This document shows, piece by piece, positions 26,787-36,949 of a stretch of 64,000 nucleotides of DNA (the first letter of the stretch is position 1; every line of letters starts with the position of its first letter). This DNA is from Arthrobacter sp. YN. GTDB lineage: Bacteria > Actinomycetota > Actinomycetes > Actinomycetales > Micrococcaceae. A program made the translations under genes and the position numbers. The notes beneath the pieces are model-generated. The model was not told the DNA's origin. It made no database searches and saw nothing but the letters and a program-made list of their open reading frames with translations. The stretch covers positions 2,046,001-2,110,000 of the forward strand of contig NZ_CP022436.1 in assembly GCF_002224285.1 (NCBI RefSeq). The letters run 5' to 3'.

Positions 26787-29723
26787 GTGGGTCCTTCACC
26801 TGCGTTTCTTCGCCGTGCCTGCGTTCCGGCTCTAGCTCTGTCATTGTTGGTTTCGGGGCTGACAATTCCATCCGCGCTGGCCCTCCCTGGCCTGCAACCT
26901 GCTGAGACAGCCCCAGCTGTTACCCCTGGAGACACGGCCCCTGAACCGGGATCCGAGCAGGCGGCCCAGATGGAAGCCAAAGTATCGGGGGAGAAGATCG
27001 TGGTCGATTCAGCGACCACTCCTACTGATCTCACAGTTGCTAATCCCAACGGGACGTTCACACGGACGATGAACACCGCCCCGGTTCGTATGGAGACCAG
27101 CGCTGGCTGGGCGGACATATCCACTGACTTCGTGAAAACCGTTGAGGACGGCAAGACAATCATCAGGCCTGAGCAAGTGCCTGTTGACGTGACTATTGGC
27201 GCCGGCGGCTCCAACGAGATGGCGAAGATTGATGACAAAGAAGGCCACTCGATTGAACAATCCTGGCCGTTCGGGATGCTGCCGGTGCCGATCCTTGTGG
27301 AGAACACCGCAACGTATCAGCAGGTGCTACCCGGCGTGGACCTGGTGCAGATAGCTCATCAGGGTGGTGTGTCCCAAGTCTTGAAGATCGAGTCAGCTGC
27401 GGCTGCAAGGGATCCGCGTGTAGTCCAGATGCGGTTGTTCCTAGACGCCGACAACGCGACACTTTCGGCAACCCCAGAGGGAACAATTACTGCCACTGGT
27501 ACCGAGAGCGGGGAAGCTGAGCTGCACATGAGCGGGGGCCAATGGTGGGATTCTTCCCAGCCGGGCGCTTCTGCACTGGATCCGGGAACCCCGGGTGTGA
27601 CCAGACCCTTCAAGTTCACGCTCGGGGAGGAAGCTGGGAAACAAACTCAGGTCTTCGGGATGGACGAGATCCTGAACGCCACAGACGTGACCTACCCGAT
27701 CTATGTCGACCCTCCCTGGAATGTGCCACGCACCTCATATGTCATGGTGGACACTGCATACCCGAACACCTCGTACTGGAACGGTGCCTTCAGCACCGAG
27801 ACACTCAACGTTGGATACCTGCCTCCGAACTGGCCCACGGACGGAAACGCGCACTTGGCCCGTTCGTACTACCAGTTCGAAGGCAAAACCTTCGACGCCT
27901 CGGCGGATCTGATCAATGCCCGGTTCAGCGTCCTGGAGACGTGGTCGGCGTCCTGCACCCCCACAGGAGTGGCGTCGTGGCTGACCGGTGAAGTGGGAAC
28001 GGGCACGACATGGAACAACCAACCGGCATTGGGAGTGCGCACTGACCGCGGCAACGTCGCCAAGGGATGGAGTTCGGCATGCCCCCAAGGGATGGTCGGC
28101 TTCGACTTGTTGGCAGGCGAGAGCACCTTGCTAAATTCAGCGAAGTGGACGATCATGCTCGCTGCCGACAATGAACTCGACACCAGCGGTTTGGCTTGGA
28201 AACGCTTCTCCAACGCCGGACAGGTAACAGTCGACTACAACCGGAAGCCCTATGGACCTGCCATCCACTCGGTAGGAGAGGGGCGATGGGCAGGTGCGGC
28301 GTGGACGTCGAAGTACGTCACCCGCGACCGTACGCCGACGATGGCCGTCTTTGCCGGCGATATTGACCTGAGGCCGGTAAACGGTACGACGGGCGGACCC
28401 ATCACTGTCTTCTTCAGCGTCCGCCCAAAGGCTGGAGGTGGCAACGTCTTCTGGGGGAGTGTCCCGAACTTCAGTCAGGAATGGGGCATTGCGACCATCC
28501 AGTGGGGCTCAAGCTTCGGCGTCTTGGGCGACGGAGATTACATTCTCGATGCCAAAGGTGTGGACATGTTCAAGGCAGAGTCACCTCTTATGAGTTTTCC
28601 CTTCACCGTCGACACTGTCGGACCCGCGGTTCCAACGGTTAGTCCGCTGAGTGCCGAGTTGACCTCAACAACAACACCTGGCGAGTTCAAAGACCTCAGC
28701 CGGGCCCCGGGCGACTTCACCTACAAGTTCAGAATCAGCAACACCTACACATCATCACGTGTACCTAAGGCCAGCGGCTTCATCTATTCGGTGAGCGAAA
28801 CCGGGTCCGAGGCTCCTCCGGAAACCGTGACATGTCAGACACCGCCAGTGAAGGAATTCATCGTGCTCTGCCCGAGTTCTGACAGTGTCGACATCAATAT
28901 CGGAGCAGTCGCACCTACTTCATATCTCAATGTCTGGGCGTTCGATGAAGCAGGGAACATCGCGACCCTGGAACCCTACGTGGCAGGCGCTCCCAAGAAA
29001 ATCACCCTGAAGGTGGCTTCACCGACAACCGCAACGGGAACACCGATGCCGTTGACCCCCAGTGGCGGTGCCACGTGGGTCAAAATCAACGCTTGCGGCA
29101 AGGCTGTCGAGTCACACCGCATTCCCGAAGGACTTTGCGACTCGAATAACGCACCTGCCGTAGGGTACGAGGCCTACGCACTGGCCTTCAATGGCGGTAA
29201 GGCGGAGACGTCAGGTGCCGCCATCAACCCCAATGAGAGTTTCAGCATGGCAGCCTGGATCCGTCCCGACACTGCTTCGGGCAATATCCAGTCAGTGATC
29301 ACCCAGCTTGCCGGCACTGGCCCCGGTGCGGCGCTGGAGATTGGAGCAGATGGCTACGGCCGTCTCCAGACCTGGTATTCAGCGACGACCAGCGAGCATG
29401 TGAACAGCGACGATTACATTTCTGCCGGCGAGTGGAGCTACGTCACCGCCGTCTACGACAAGATCAACCGGCAACTTCGTCTGACGGCGAATAAAGACGG
29501 ACTGTTCGGCACATGGGTCGTCGCAGCTTCACAGCCGAATGTGGTGAGTGCAACGACCCAAAAGGTGATTCTGGGCCAGAACGCTGCCGGAGCACAGAAA
29601 TTCGCTGGGCAGATCTATCGCCCGATACTCACCAATGACGTGCTCACCAAAGCTCAGTTCTTCGCCATGGAAGCGGCTTTCAAGAGTGCCAGCGGAACGG
29701 AAGCAGGGGTTTTGGTCAAGTGA
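26787..29723 (+). CDS. Secreted DNRLRE/LamG-domain protein, partner of the RHS protein
   Basis: About 978 aa. I choose GTG 26787 (MGPSPAFLRRACVPALAL), which gives a normal signal peptide: positive start, hydrophobic core LALSLLVSGLTI and cleavage near ALALPG. The longer TTG start at 26742 puts 15 odd residues before it. A beta-rich region precedes a DNRLRE-like domain (TSYVMVDTAYPNTSYWNGAF, ARSYYQFEG, WNNQPALG) around residues 330-470. The last 170 residues form a LamG/concanavalin-like domain (FSMAAWIRPDTASGNIQSVI, GEWSYVTAVYDK, LGQNAAGAQKFAGQIY). Proteins of this type are commonly encoded directly before secreted RHS proteins in actinobacteria. The stop overlaps the RHS GTG as GTGA, so the pair is co-translated. 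Confidence 0.85.
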   Translation: MGPSPAFLRRACVPALALSLLVSGLTIPSALALPGLQPAETAPAVTPGDTAPEPGSEQAAQMEAKVSGEKIVVDSATTPTDLTVANPNGTFTRTMNTAPVRMETSAGWADISTDFVKTVEDGKTIIRPEQVPVDVTIGAGGSNEMAKIDDKEGHSIEQSWPFGMLPVPILVENTATYQQVLPGVDLVQIAHQGGVSQVLKIESAAAARDPRVVQMRLFLDADNATLSATPEGTITATGTESGEAELHMSGGQWWDSSQPGASALDPGTPGVTRPFKFTLGEEAGKQTQVFGMDEILNATDVTYPIYVDPPWNVPRTSYVMVDTAYPNTSYWNGAFSTETLNVGYLPPNWPTDGNAHLARSYYQFEGKTFDASADLINARFSVLETWSASCTPTGVASWLTGEVGTGTTWNNQPALGVRTDRGNVAKGWSSACPQGMVGFDLLAGESTLLNSAKWTIMLAADNELDTSGLAWKRFSNAGQVTVDYNRKPYGPAIHSVGEGRWAGAAWTSKYVTRDRTPTMAVFAGDIDLRPVNGTTGGPITVFFSVRPKAGGGNVFWGSVPNFSQEWGIATIQWGSSFGVLGDGDYILDAKGVDMFKAESPLMSFPFTVDTVGPAVPTVSPLSAELTSTTTPGEFKDLSRAPGDFTYKFRISNTYTSSRVPKASGFIYSVSETGSEAPPETVTCQTPPVKEFIVLCPSSDSVDINIGAVAPTSYLNVWAFDEAGNIATLEPYVAGAPKKITLKVASPTTATGTPMPLTPSGGATWVKINACGKAVESHRIPEGLCDSNNAPAVGYEAYALAFNGGKAETSGAAINPNESFSMAAWIRPDTASGNIQSVITQLAGTGPGAALEIGADGYGRLQTWYSATTSEHVNSDDYISAGEWSYVTAVYDKINRQLRLTANKDGLFGTWVVAASQPNVVSATTQKVILGQNAAGAQKFAGQIYRPILTNDVLTKAQFFAMEAAFKSASGTEAGVLVK

Positions 29724-32700
29724 AAATTTACAGGTCAGGAATCCAGTCCATGCGTTCGCTTCTTACTGCGGCACTCGCTGTAACGCTCGTAGCAACCGGT
29801 GCCGCCTTTACCGTTCTCCCGGAACCGGGTGCAGTCTCGCAAGTGGCGGGCGATTCCAACATCACTCCGCTCGACCCGGTGCCTGTTGAGCAATGGCAAG
29901 AGCCAGCAGCAGACCCCATCGCCCCTCAGGGAATCGACGTCGCGGTGGGCGCGGCCTCAGACACTGTTCTGGGAGATCAGGCGCCATTGGCGAAGACGGC
30001 GGGCGTCCGCACGATCGTGCCTATGTCCGGCACCAACTCCGGTCCTGTTCCCTCCAATCCCGGTGGCGCGGGCAACTTTATGGCTCTGCCTGGCCTGGGA
30101 TCCGGTTCTTGGGGAACTACCGGCCAGACCGGTGGGTTCACCTGGAACTATCCCTTCCCGATCAGGGAAGCCCCTGCTGGAAGCACGCCGGCGCTGAGCC
30201 TGTCTTACGACTCCACCCGCCTCGATGGCCTAACCAGCGCCACAAACAACCAGGCTTCCGTGGTTGGTGACGGCTGGGCTCTGGGCGGTGCCGGAACCAT
30301 CCGCCAGAAATTTGGATCCTGTAAGGACCAGCTCCCGGCTGGTACACAGACCTGGGATCTCTGCGGAAATCCTGGAGGCCAGGAATTCACTATCTCTTTC
30401 GGCAACCGCTCCGGTCTGATCATCAAAGATGCCAACGGCAAATTCCACCTGCAGGCAGACGACAACACCCGTCTGGAGTTCTTGCAGGACACGAACACCG
30501 CAAACGGGACCAGGTACGGCGACTATTGGAAAGTCACTGATCCTGAGGGAACCGAGTACTTCTTCGGCCTGAATAAACTCCCGGGCTGGACCAGCGGTAA
30601 GGCAACCACCAACTCAACCGACTATGTTCCTGTCCGTGCTGCTACATCGACTCAGCCTTGCAACGACATCGGAACAGCGCTCTGTCAGCAGGCCTACGCC
30701 TGGAACCTGGATTACGTCGTGGACGTTCACGGCAACTCCCAGGCGTTCTACTACACCCAGGACCTGAACTACTACGCTTCAGCAGCTGGCACAGGCCCTC
30801 GTCACATCTACGTCCGGGCCAGCCGACTCGCACGGGTTGACTATGGCATGCGGGAGGGGACCGAACTCACAGCCAAGGCCCCAATGCAGGTTCATCTTGG
30901 CTACACGGGCCGTTGTGAAGGCGGAACGGTTTGCACGAACGGCACCGAACACGACGTTCCGACCAACTTCACCTGCAACACCACGACCTGTGCCATCCAG
31001 GCACCGACCTTCTACACGTACTACCGCCTGCAGACGGTGATCTCGCAGACACTCGTTGGGGCCAGCTACGGCAACGCCGACATCTGGACTCTCGGCCACT
31101 GGATGCCCGATCCAGAGGACGGAACCAAACCTTCTCTCTGGCTGCGATCTGTCACGCACCAAGGTGCCGACACAACCTCCACCGGTTTCGGCGGCTGGAT
31201 CACTGATCCAGCTACTATCTTTGACGGTCAGGGACGGTACAACCGTGTCTGGGACGTCCGGACCGGACAGGCGCCCATGAACCGGATCCGGCTCATGACG
31301 ATTATCAACAGCACGGGCGCGCGGACAACGGTAAATTACATGCCCGCGGACCCCGGCTGTACCTATGAGTACATCGCCACGGTCGTTCCTGAGACCAACA
31401 CCAAACGTTGCTTCCCGCAATGGTGGCAGCCTGTTGATCCGGTTCCGCAAACTGAACGACGGGACCTGTTCAACATCTATCCCGTCCAGAGCGTCAGCAC
31501 GACTCCCAGCCCGGGCTATGACGGCAGTGCTGCGGTTTATCAGGAATACAAGTACGAAGACGCCCCGGTGTGGAAATACGTCGACGCCAAGTACGACTCC
31601 AGCACCAGCGGTTCCAAGAAAACTTGGTCTGTGTTCGGCGGTTGGTCCCAGGTTAGGAAAACAACAGGCAACGATCCGGGCGGTAGTAACCCGTACACCA
31701 TCACCACCTACCTGCGCGGCATCAACGGCACACCATCCAATGCCTCCGGAGGTGTGCGGGCAGCAACGCTGACGGCCTCAGATGGCATCACCCAAATAGC
31801 AGATCAGCCGTGGTTGGCCGGTCGTGTGTTGGAACAGCGTAGCTTTGCCGGCACCGGAACGAACTACTTGAGTAGCACGATCACCTTGCCCTGGTCCTCA
31901 TTGAACCCCACAGCAAAAGCTCCAGTGTCCCTGGATTCCGTGGAAGCTCACTACACCGGAACCTCTGCAACCAAGACCAGAACCGCGTCCAGTGTCTCCG
32001 GTGGTTGGCGCACGACGTACATTGCCAACACGTTCGATGCGTTGGGCCGCATTACTGCAGTCGCTGACCATGGCGACTACACAGCCACGACAGCCGACGA
32101 TATTTGCACCACCACCAGCTACGCCGACAACGCCACAGCAAACATACTGTCCCTTCCGGCTGTCAGCGCCACATTCTCTGCAGCTTGCAATGCCGGAGCC
32201 CCTAACGGACCCCTGCTGCGCTACACAAGGACCCTGTACGACACCTCCACTTCGGCGGTCCCCGGATCCCCAGGTTACGTTGCCCCGACGAAGGGCGACA
32301 AAACCCGCACTGACGCTGCTACGGCAACATCGGGCGTCGTAGTCACAGGGTGGCAGACCGGGCCCACCATGACATATGACTCCTTAGGTCGCGCAGCCAC
32401 AGCCACTGACAACACCACCGGTGCGCCGCGAACTACGACGACCACGTACTCGCCTGGCACAGGCGCGCCGACGACAGTGACTGTCTCCAATGCGCTTCAG
32501 TGGAAGACGGTGACGACCCTGGATGTCATACGCGGAAACACCCTGAAGACCCAGGACCAGAACCTGCATGAAACCAGTGCCGCTTACGATCAGTCGGGCC
32601 GCGAGATCAAGTCATGGGATGCACGGCGGCCACAGGCGGCTGGCACCCCAACCACGGTCACCAGCTACGGGATCTCCAACACCAGTCCTTCGTGGGTGAA

Positions 32701-35431
32701 GAAGACGACCGCGACCGGCATAGATAGCTTCGCCATCTACGACGGCATGGGACGAGTCCGTCAAACCCAGGCGAAGTCCCCGGGTGGGGGCTCTATAGTT
32801 ACCGACACGATGTACAACTCGGCCGGGGCAAAGAACCTCGAACGCCACGACTACTACGTCCCTTCCAACCCCACCGGGGACTTGATTACTCCCACCATTG
32901 CCGTACCGGCCTCCACTGAGTACACCTACGACACGGCCGGCCGTGTCGCGACCGCCAAGCGGCTCGGCAACGACAACATCGAACAGTGGACGACTGGCTA
33001 CAGTTACGTCGGCATAGACACCACCACAACGAAACTCACGGCTCCCGGGTGGAGCGGCTCCCCTGAGACGACCGTGTTGAATGCCCGAGGAAAGGTCGAT
33101 AGCAAAACGTCCTATCACGGCACTACCGCTACTGGCAGCGCCGACAAGACCACTTTTGTCTATGACGCCTTCGGCCAACGCACAGGCATGGGTGACGGTC
33201 AGAACCTTTGGACATGGAAATACGACGCTGCAGGACGGGAAACATCCAGCACGGACCCGGACACAGGCACAGGTGCAACTACGTATGATGCTTCAGGCCG
33301 GGTCGCGACTCGTAGCGATGCTCTGCAGACAGTGACCGGCTACGTGTACGACGTCTTGGACCGCGTCACGAAGCAAACCGTCACCGCGCAAGGGGGGACC
33401 GCCAAGACCCTGATCACGTCGACATATGACAGCGATACTGCCAACCTGGGCCAGCTCACTTCCACGACGCGCAACAATGGCGTGAACTTCGACCAGCCCG
33501 TCACCACTACGTATAGCGGCTTCGATCTCGCATATACGCCCGGTACAGTCACGACCACACTTCCGGCGACGCTGACGGGTTTCGGCGGGTCCCACTCGTT
33601 TACTACGACTACTACCTACACTGGTCAGATCAAAGCAGCGGGCACACCCACTATCGCCGGTCTCCCGGCAGAGACCGTCGCCTACGGATATACGGCGTTT
33701 GATACTCCCTCCAGTATCCAAGCTAACTTGAACATCTACGCCGGAAACTCCCAGTATGACCATCTCGGCAAGCTTGTTTCCTACGAGCAAATGGACAACG
33801 CTGAATCCACAGGGACAAACACCACCGGCAAGAATGTCGTTAGCTTCAACTGGAGCCCCAGCACAGGGCGACTGATCGACAGCCAAGCATCCAACACCCT
33901 CCCTGACAAGGATTCATCGGATCTCGGTACCACTCGCTATAAGTACGACCCGGCAGGACGGATCACCTCACGGGAGCAGGCCTACACCTCACGGACCTCC
34001 TCACCGTCGGACTACCAGTGCTACAGCTACGATCACGCCGACCGTGTCAAAGCTGCATGGACACCGTCCGTTATTGCAGGTTGTTCCACCGCGCCTGCTT
34101 CTACGGCGGGGAGCGTGACAGGGCTGACCGGCCCGGCACCGTATGCGCAGACGTACACGTATACAGCTGCAGGTGACAGGGCCCAGGTCAAGCGGTTCAG
34201 CGCCACTGGGGCCCTCGCGGTCACTGAGACCTACGCTTACCCAGCACCTGGAACAACGGGACCTCACCGGCTGCAGTCAGTAACCTCAGTTGCAGGTTCG
34301 ACCACATCTACACAGTCCTTTACCTGGGATGCAGCCGGCAAAATGACAGGTCGGGCGGGACAAACGCTGACGTACAGTTTGGACGGGAGCTTGAGCACGA
34401 CCACGGGTGCCAGCGACGTTCCGGCCAACCCCAACCCCGGAGCAACAGCCGGAACGCCGCCAGCCCCTTCTACAGCGGTGGCTGACGATGCGGCAACCCG
34501 CTTCTACGACGCCTCAGGGAACCTTGTCGGCATCAAGGACGGCACCGGCACAACCGTGACGTTGGGCAGCATTACTGCCCACAACAGTATTGGTGGCACG
34601 AAAACAGCAACCAAGACCTACAGCTTCGCCGGGAAGATCGTCGCGCAGCGCACCAGCAACAGCACGGTCACCGGCACGAAGCTGGCGTTCATCATCGGGG
34701 ACAGAGTTAATACCGCCCAGACCATGACGCTGCCGAACACCGGCACTGGGCCCACAACGGTCATCACGCGTCGTACCGACCCCTTGGGTCTTGCCCGGGG
34801 TGCTAATGGAACTGCTACAGCCAATGGCAGCTTCGCGACAGCCCCCAGCACTACCGCCGGAACCGGATCAAACGCGGCAAGTTCAACTGGGTTCAGCGCA
34901 GTCAACGGCTACATCGCAGGGCTTGACGACACTGTTAGTTCGCTCACCCACCTTGGTGCCCGAGAGCTTGACCCAGTCCTTGGTGTCTTCACAGCACCGG
35001 ACCCAATCCTGGACATCAGCAAACAAGAAGGCTTCACTCCGTATACATACGCCTTTGGCAACACCATAAATACTTCGGATCCCACAGGCCTGAAGCCCAC
35101 TTGTGACTGCGACGAGGACCGTGGGGGGACATATTTGAAGGCTGAATACGTTTCGGGCCCTAAGTTCTACGGTGTCGAGCAGGAGCAGCGCGCTGCCGCC
35201 CCCGCGACGCCCGGCACGTATGTACCTACATTTGCGGACAGGCTCCGATGGGCCTATAAGAAAAGTTACTCGGCCCACGCTGGTGAGATTCGTCCTTATA
35301 AAGCGACCGAAGATATGAGTCTTAAGCAAAAAGTGTGGTTCCTGAACCACTTGAGCCACTATGGTGTTCCCGACGACGAAGACATGTCCTGGGACGAGGC
35401 ATTCGCGGGACCACTCGGGATAGTCTTATGA
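29720..35431 (+). CDS. Secreted RHS/YD-repeat polymorphic toxin protein
   Basis: 1903 aa, starting GTG 29720 by coupling to the upstream stop; ATG 29750 (MRSLLTAALAVTLVA) is an alternative and either start gives a signal peptide. Residues about 90-560 resemble the SpvB/TcdB-like N-terminal part of RHS shells (GFTWNYPFPIREAPAG, SLSYDSTRLDG). From about 880 onward many YD repeats follow (YDSLGRAATA, YDTAGRVAT, YDAAGRETSS, YDPAGRITSR). The RHS-associated core is ARELDPVLGVFTAPDPI then NTSDPTGL (end near residue 1791). The last 112 residues have a different, AT-richer composition and no known fold. Ending in FAGPLGIVL, the frame closes on TGA overlapping an ATG. A missing G in 35417-35419 would fuse it to the toxin domain downstream. 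Confidence 0.9.
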   Translation: MKIYRSGIQSMRSLLTAALAVTLVATGAAFTVLPEPGAVSQVAGDSNITPLDPVPVEQWQEPAADPIAPQGIDVAVGAASDTVLGDQAPLAKTAGVRTIVPMSGTNSGPVPSNPGGAGNFMALPGLGSGSWGTTGQTGGFTWNYPFPIREAPAGSTPALSLSYDSTRLDGLTSATNNQASVVGDGWALGGAGTIRQKFGSCKDQLPAGTQTWDLCGNPGGQEFTISFGNRSGLIIKDANGKFHLQADDNTRLEFLQDTNTANGTRYGDYWKVTDPEGTEYFFGLNKLPGWTSGKATTNSTDYVPVRAATSTQPCNDIGTALCQQAYAWNLDYVVDVHGNSQAFYYTQDLNYYASAAGTGPRHIYVRASRLARVDYGMREGTELTAKAPMQVHLGYTGRCEGGTVCTNGTEHDVPTNFTCNTTTCAIQAPTFYTYYRLQTVISQTLVGASYGNADIWTLGHWMPDPEDGTKPSLWLRSVTHQGADTTSTGFGGWITDPATIFDGQGRYNRVWDVRTGQAPMNRIRLMTIINSTGARTTVNYMPADPGCTYEYIATVVPETNTKRCFPQWWQPVDPVPQTERRDLFNIYPVQSVSTTPSPGYDGSAAVYQEYKYEDAPVWKYVDAKYDSSTSGSKKTWSVFGGWSQVRKTTGNDPGGSNPYTITTYLRGINGTPSNASGGVRAATLTASDGITQIADQPWLAGRVLEQRSFAGTGTNYLSSTITLPWSSLNPTAKAPVSLDSVEAHYTGTSATKTRTASSVSGGWRTTYIANTFDALGRITAVADHGDYTATTADDICTTTSYADNATANILSLPAVSATFSAACNAGAPNGPLLRYTRTLYDTSTSAVPGSPGYVAPTKGDKTRTDAATATSGVVVTGWQTGPTMTYDSLGRAATATDNTTGAPRTTTTTYSPGTGAPTTVTVSNALQWKTVTTLDVIRGNTLKTQDQNLHETSAAYDQSGREIKSWDARRPQAAGTPTTVTSYGISNTSPSWVKKTTATGIDSFAIYDGMGRVRQTQAKSPGGGSIVTDTMYNSAGAKNLERHDYYVPSNPTGDLITPTIAVPASTEYTYDTAGRVATAKRLGNDNIEQWTTGYSYVGIDTTTTKLTAPGWSGSPETTVLNARGKVDSKTSYHGTTATGSADKTTFVYDAFGQRTGMGDGQNLWTWKYDAAGRETSSTDPDTGTGATTYDASGRVATRSDALQTVTGYVYDVLDRVTKQTVTAQGGTAKTLITSTYDSDTANLGQLTSTTRNNGVNFDQPVTTTYSGFDLAYTPGTVTTTLPATLTGFGGSHSFTTTTTYTGQIKAAGTPTIAGLPAETVAYGYTAFDTPSSIQANLNIYAGNSQYDHLGKLVSYEQMDNAESTGTNTTGKNVVSFNWSPSTGRLIDSQASNTLPDKDSSDLGTTRYKYDPAGRITSREQAYTSRTSSPSDYQCYSYDHADRVKAAWTPSVIAGCSTAPASTAGSVTGLTGPAPYAQTYTYTAAGDRAQVKRFSATGALAVTETYAYPAPGTTGPHRLQSVTSVAGSTTSTQSFTWDAAGKMTGRAGQTLTYSLDGSLSTTTGASDVPANPNPGATAGTPPAPSTAVADDAATRFYDASGNLVGIKDGTGTTVTLGSITAHNSIGGTKTATKTYSFAGKIVAQRTSNSTVTGTKLAFIIGDRVNTAQTMTLPNTGTGPTTVITRRTDPLGLARGANGTATANGSFATAPSTTAGTGSNAASSTGFSAVNGYIAGLDDTVSSLTHLGARELDPVLGVFTAPDPILDISKQEGFTPYTYAFGNTINTSDPTGLKPTCDCDEDRGGTYLKAEYVSGPKFYGVEQEQRAAAPATPGTYVPTFADRLRWAYKKSYSAHAGEIRPYKATEDMSLKQKVWFLNHLSHYGVPDDEDMSWDEAFAGPLGIVL

Positions 35432-35757
35432 TGGCGTTCGGGCGAGGCGGAGCCGGAAAGGGAGGAAAGGTTGGCATAGGTAAGCCTGGAAATACAGGAG
35501 TCTTTATGCCGACGGGTAACCTGTCGAGAGGTTCTACTGGACGTACTGCCCCTAATGACTTAAAAGAACAACTTGCTATGGGATCTGCGATGTCAAACCC
35601 TAGTGCTGGGATTGCTCTGCCGAACGTGAAAATGGCAGACACTCGATGGTCCATGACAGAAGGCTGGGTGAAAATGCGGCAGAATGTCAATAATGTGGAG
35701 ATACACTATGTGCAGAATACAAAGACCGGCATGGTCGATGACTTTAAGTTTAAGTAA
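35428..35757 (+). CDS. Toxin-tip domain of the RHS protein in a separate frame
   Basis: 109 aa starting at the ATG overlapping the RHS stop. A Gly-rich linker (FGRGGAGKGGKVGIGKPG) leads to a C-terminal module: APNDLKEQLAM, DTRW, GWVKMRQNVNNVEIHYVQN, TKTGMVDDFKFK. The module resembles the end domain of many RHS and filamentous-haemagglutinin toxins, which I believe is annotated as a type-17 polymorphic toxin (predicted nuclease); that name is from memory. Composition is AT-richer than the RHS body, as expected for an exchanged tip. Either it is the true C-terminus of the RHS protein cut off by a missing base, or a separately translated, displaced tip. Confidence 0.75.
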   Translation: MMAFGRGGAGKGGKVGIGKPGNTGVFMPTGNLSRGSTGRTAPNDLKEQLAMGSAMSNPSAGIALPNVKMADTRWSMTEGWVKMRQNVNNVEIHYVQNTKTGMVDDFKFK

Positions 35758-35765
35758 ACAAGCGA

Positions 35766-36299
35766 TTGGTGTACCAATTGAAAATTCCCGGCAGTATGAC
35801 TTCTCCATCCGAGCAACGTCTGTACCTAGCCTTACTGTTATCCGAAAATGAACTGGACCAGTGGGACAATGTCGACATGCTGGCGGCAGAAGCAATTACG
35901 GAGGGAATTGACACACCCGCCGTGTTAGCGCTGGCGTCTCAGTCGTCTCCCATAGATGCTTTCATGCTCAAGGACCTGCTCAATGATCTGGCGGAAGAAC
36001 GGGAGTGGCCTTCACGAGAGGTGAGTGAATCAATTCTGTTGATTGCGATGTTCCGCGCACGAGATGTACTCGATAAGGGCATGGATCCAATTGCCGCTTG
36101 TGACTTTATTTATCAGCAGTGCTATCTAAAACTCGAAAACCAAGGCGATATGACGGGAATGTCGAAGCTGCAGTCATTCGTGGAGGTCTCAATCTCGTGG
36201 GATGAGAACATTGTTAGTACTAAACGGAGTGATTCGCTTGCATTGAGCGAAGAACTTCGGGGTGAAGCCCTTGCGGCCTTTCGCGCTTTGCTAGCCTAG
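35766..36299 (+). CDS. Candidate immunity protein for the RHS toxin
   Basis: Up to 177 aa from TTG 35766 (GTG 35769 and ATG 35796, MTSPSEQRLYLALLL, are alternatives). A soluble, acidic, helical protein (LDQWDNVDMLAAEAITEG, KDLLNDLAEEREWPSREV) without membrane segments. It starts 8 bases after the toxin stop and shares its AT-rich composition. In polymorphic-toxin loci the gene directly behind the toxin tip is the cognate immunity gene, and that is the basis of this call. I do not recognise the family. Confidence 0.65.
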   Translation: MVYQLKIPGSMTSPSEQRLYLALLLSENELDQWDNVDMLAAEAITEGIDTPAVLALASQSSPIDAFMLKDLLNDLAEEREWPSREVSESILLIAMFRARDVLDKGMDPIAACDFIYQQCYLKLENQGDMTGMSKLQSFVEVSISWDENIVSTKRSDSLALSEELRGEALAAFRALLA

Positions 36300-36450
36300 G
36301 CAGCGGAGCCCGGGGAGGCGGGTGCGCTTTCTGATTCTCCGTGCTCCGAAACTGGGACGATGTGAAGTTACGGCTACCATCAACAGCCTCCCAGAGAATT
36401 AATGCAGTCGATGCCATAAAAAGTGAAGCTCAAGCAGGCGGTGCAGAAGT

Positions 36451-36936
36451 ATGTCGGCTAGCGGAAGCCTGTGGAACTGGTGGCGCTCCAGGAGCGCGAA
36501 TTGGAGGCTGGTCCTCCTGGGTGGACTTCTGGGCACGATTGGCGCTGTCGGGCTCAGCGCGTTGAACAACATCGGCAGATTCAGTGTCGGTTACGTTCCT
36601 TGGATCCTGATGAACCTTTTCCTGTTCGAGATTCCCGCCATGGTGATTCTGGGCCTGGTGGTTTCAAGTGGCGTCATTGTCGCCCTTCTGCCACTTCCTA
36701 GGTCCACGCACGCAATAGCCCGAGCACTGGTCGCTGGCATAGTGGCAACAGTGGGCTCTGGCGCGCTGATATTCCTGTACTTCACACTATTTCCGCTGAC
36801 ATACAATCCGGTGTTGGCGGCTGCCTACACTGGCCCTGTTGTTGGGATTGCGTTCGCGATCGTTGTGTATCGATGGGGCAGAGGTGCCTCCAAGGCAGCG
36901 AAGACTGGGTCACGAAGGCGAGAAGAGGGAGGTTGA
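36451..36936 (+). CDS. Membrane protein, unknown
   Basis: 161 aa with four hydrophobic helices (LVLLGGLLGTIGAVGLSAL, ILMNLFLFEIPAMVILGLVV, ALVAGIVATVGSGALIFLYF, AAYTGPVVGIAFAIVVYRW) and a basic C-terminal tail. Start ATG 36451 without a strong ribosome site. Family not recognised. It sits 13 bases ahead of a lipoprotein gene on the same strand. Confidence 0.6.
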   Translation: MSASGSLWNWWRSRSANWRLVLLGGLLGTIGAVGLSALNNIGRFSVGYVPWILMNLFLFEIPAMVILGLVVSSGVIVALLPLPRSTHAIARALVAGIVATVGSGALIFLYFTLFPLTYNPVLAAAYTGPVVGIAFAIVVYRWGRGASKAAKTGSRRREEGG

Positions 36937-36949
36937 GGGAGATGTATAG

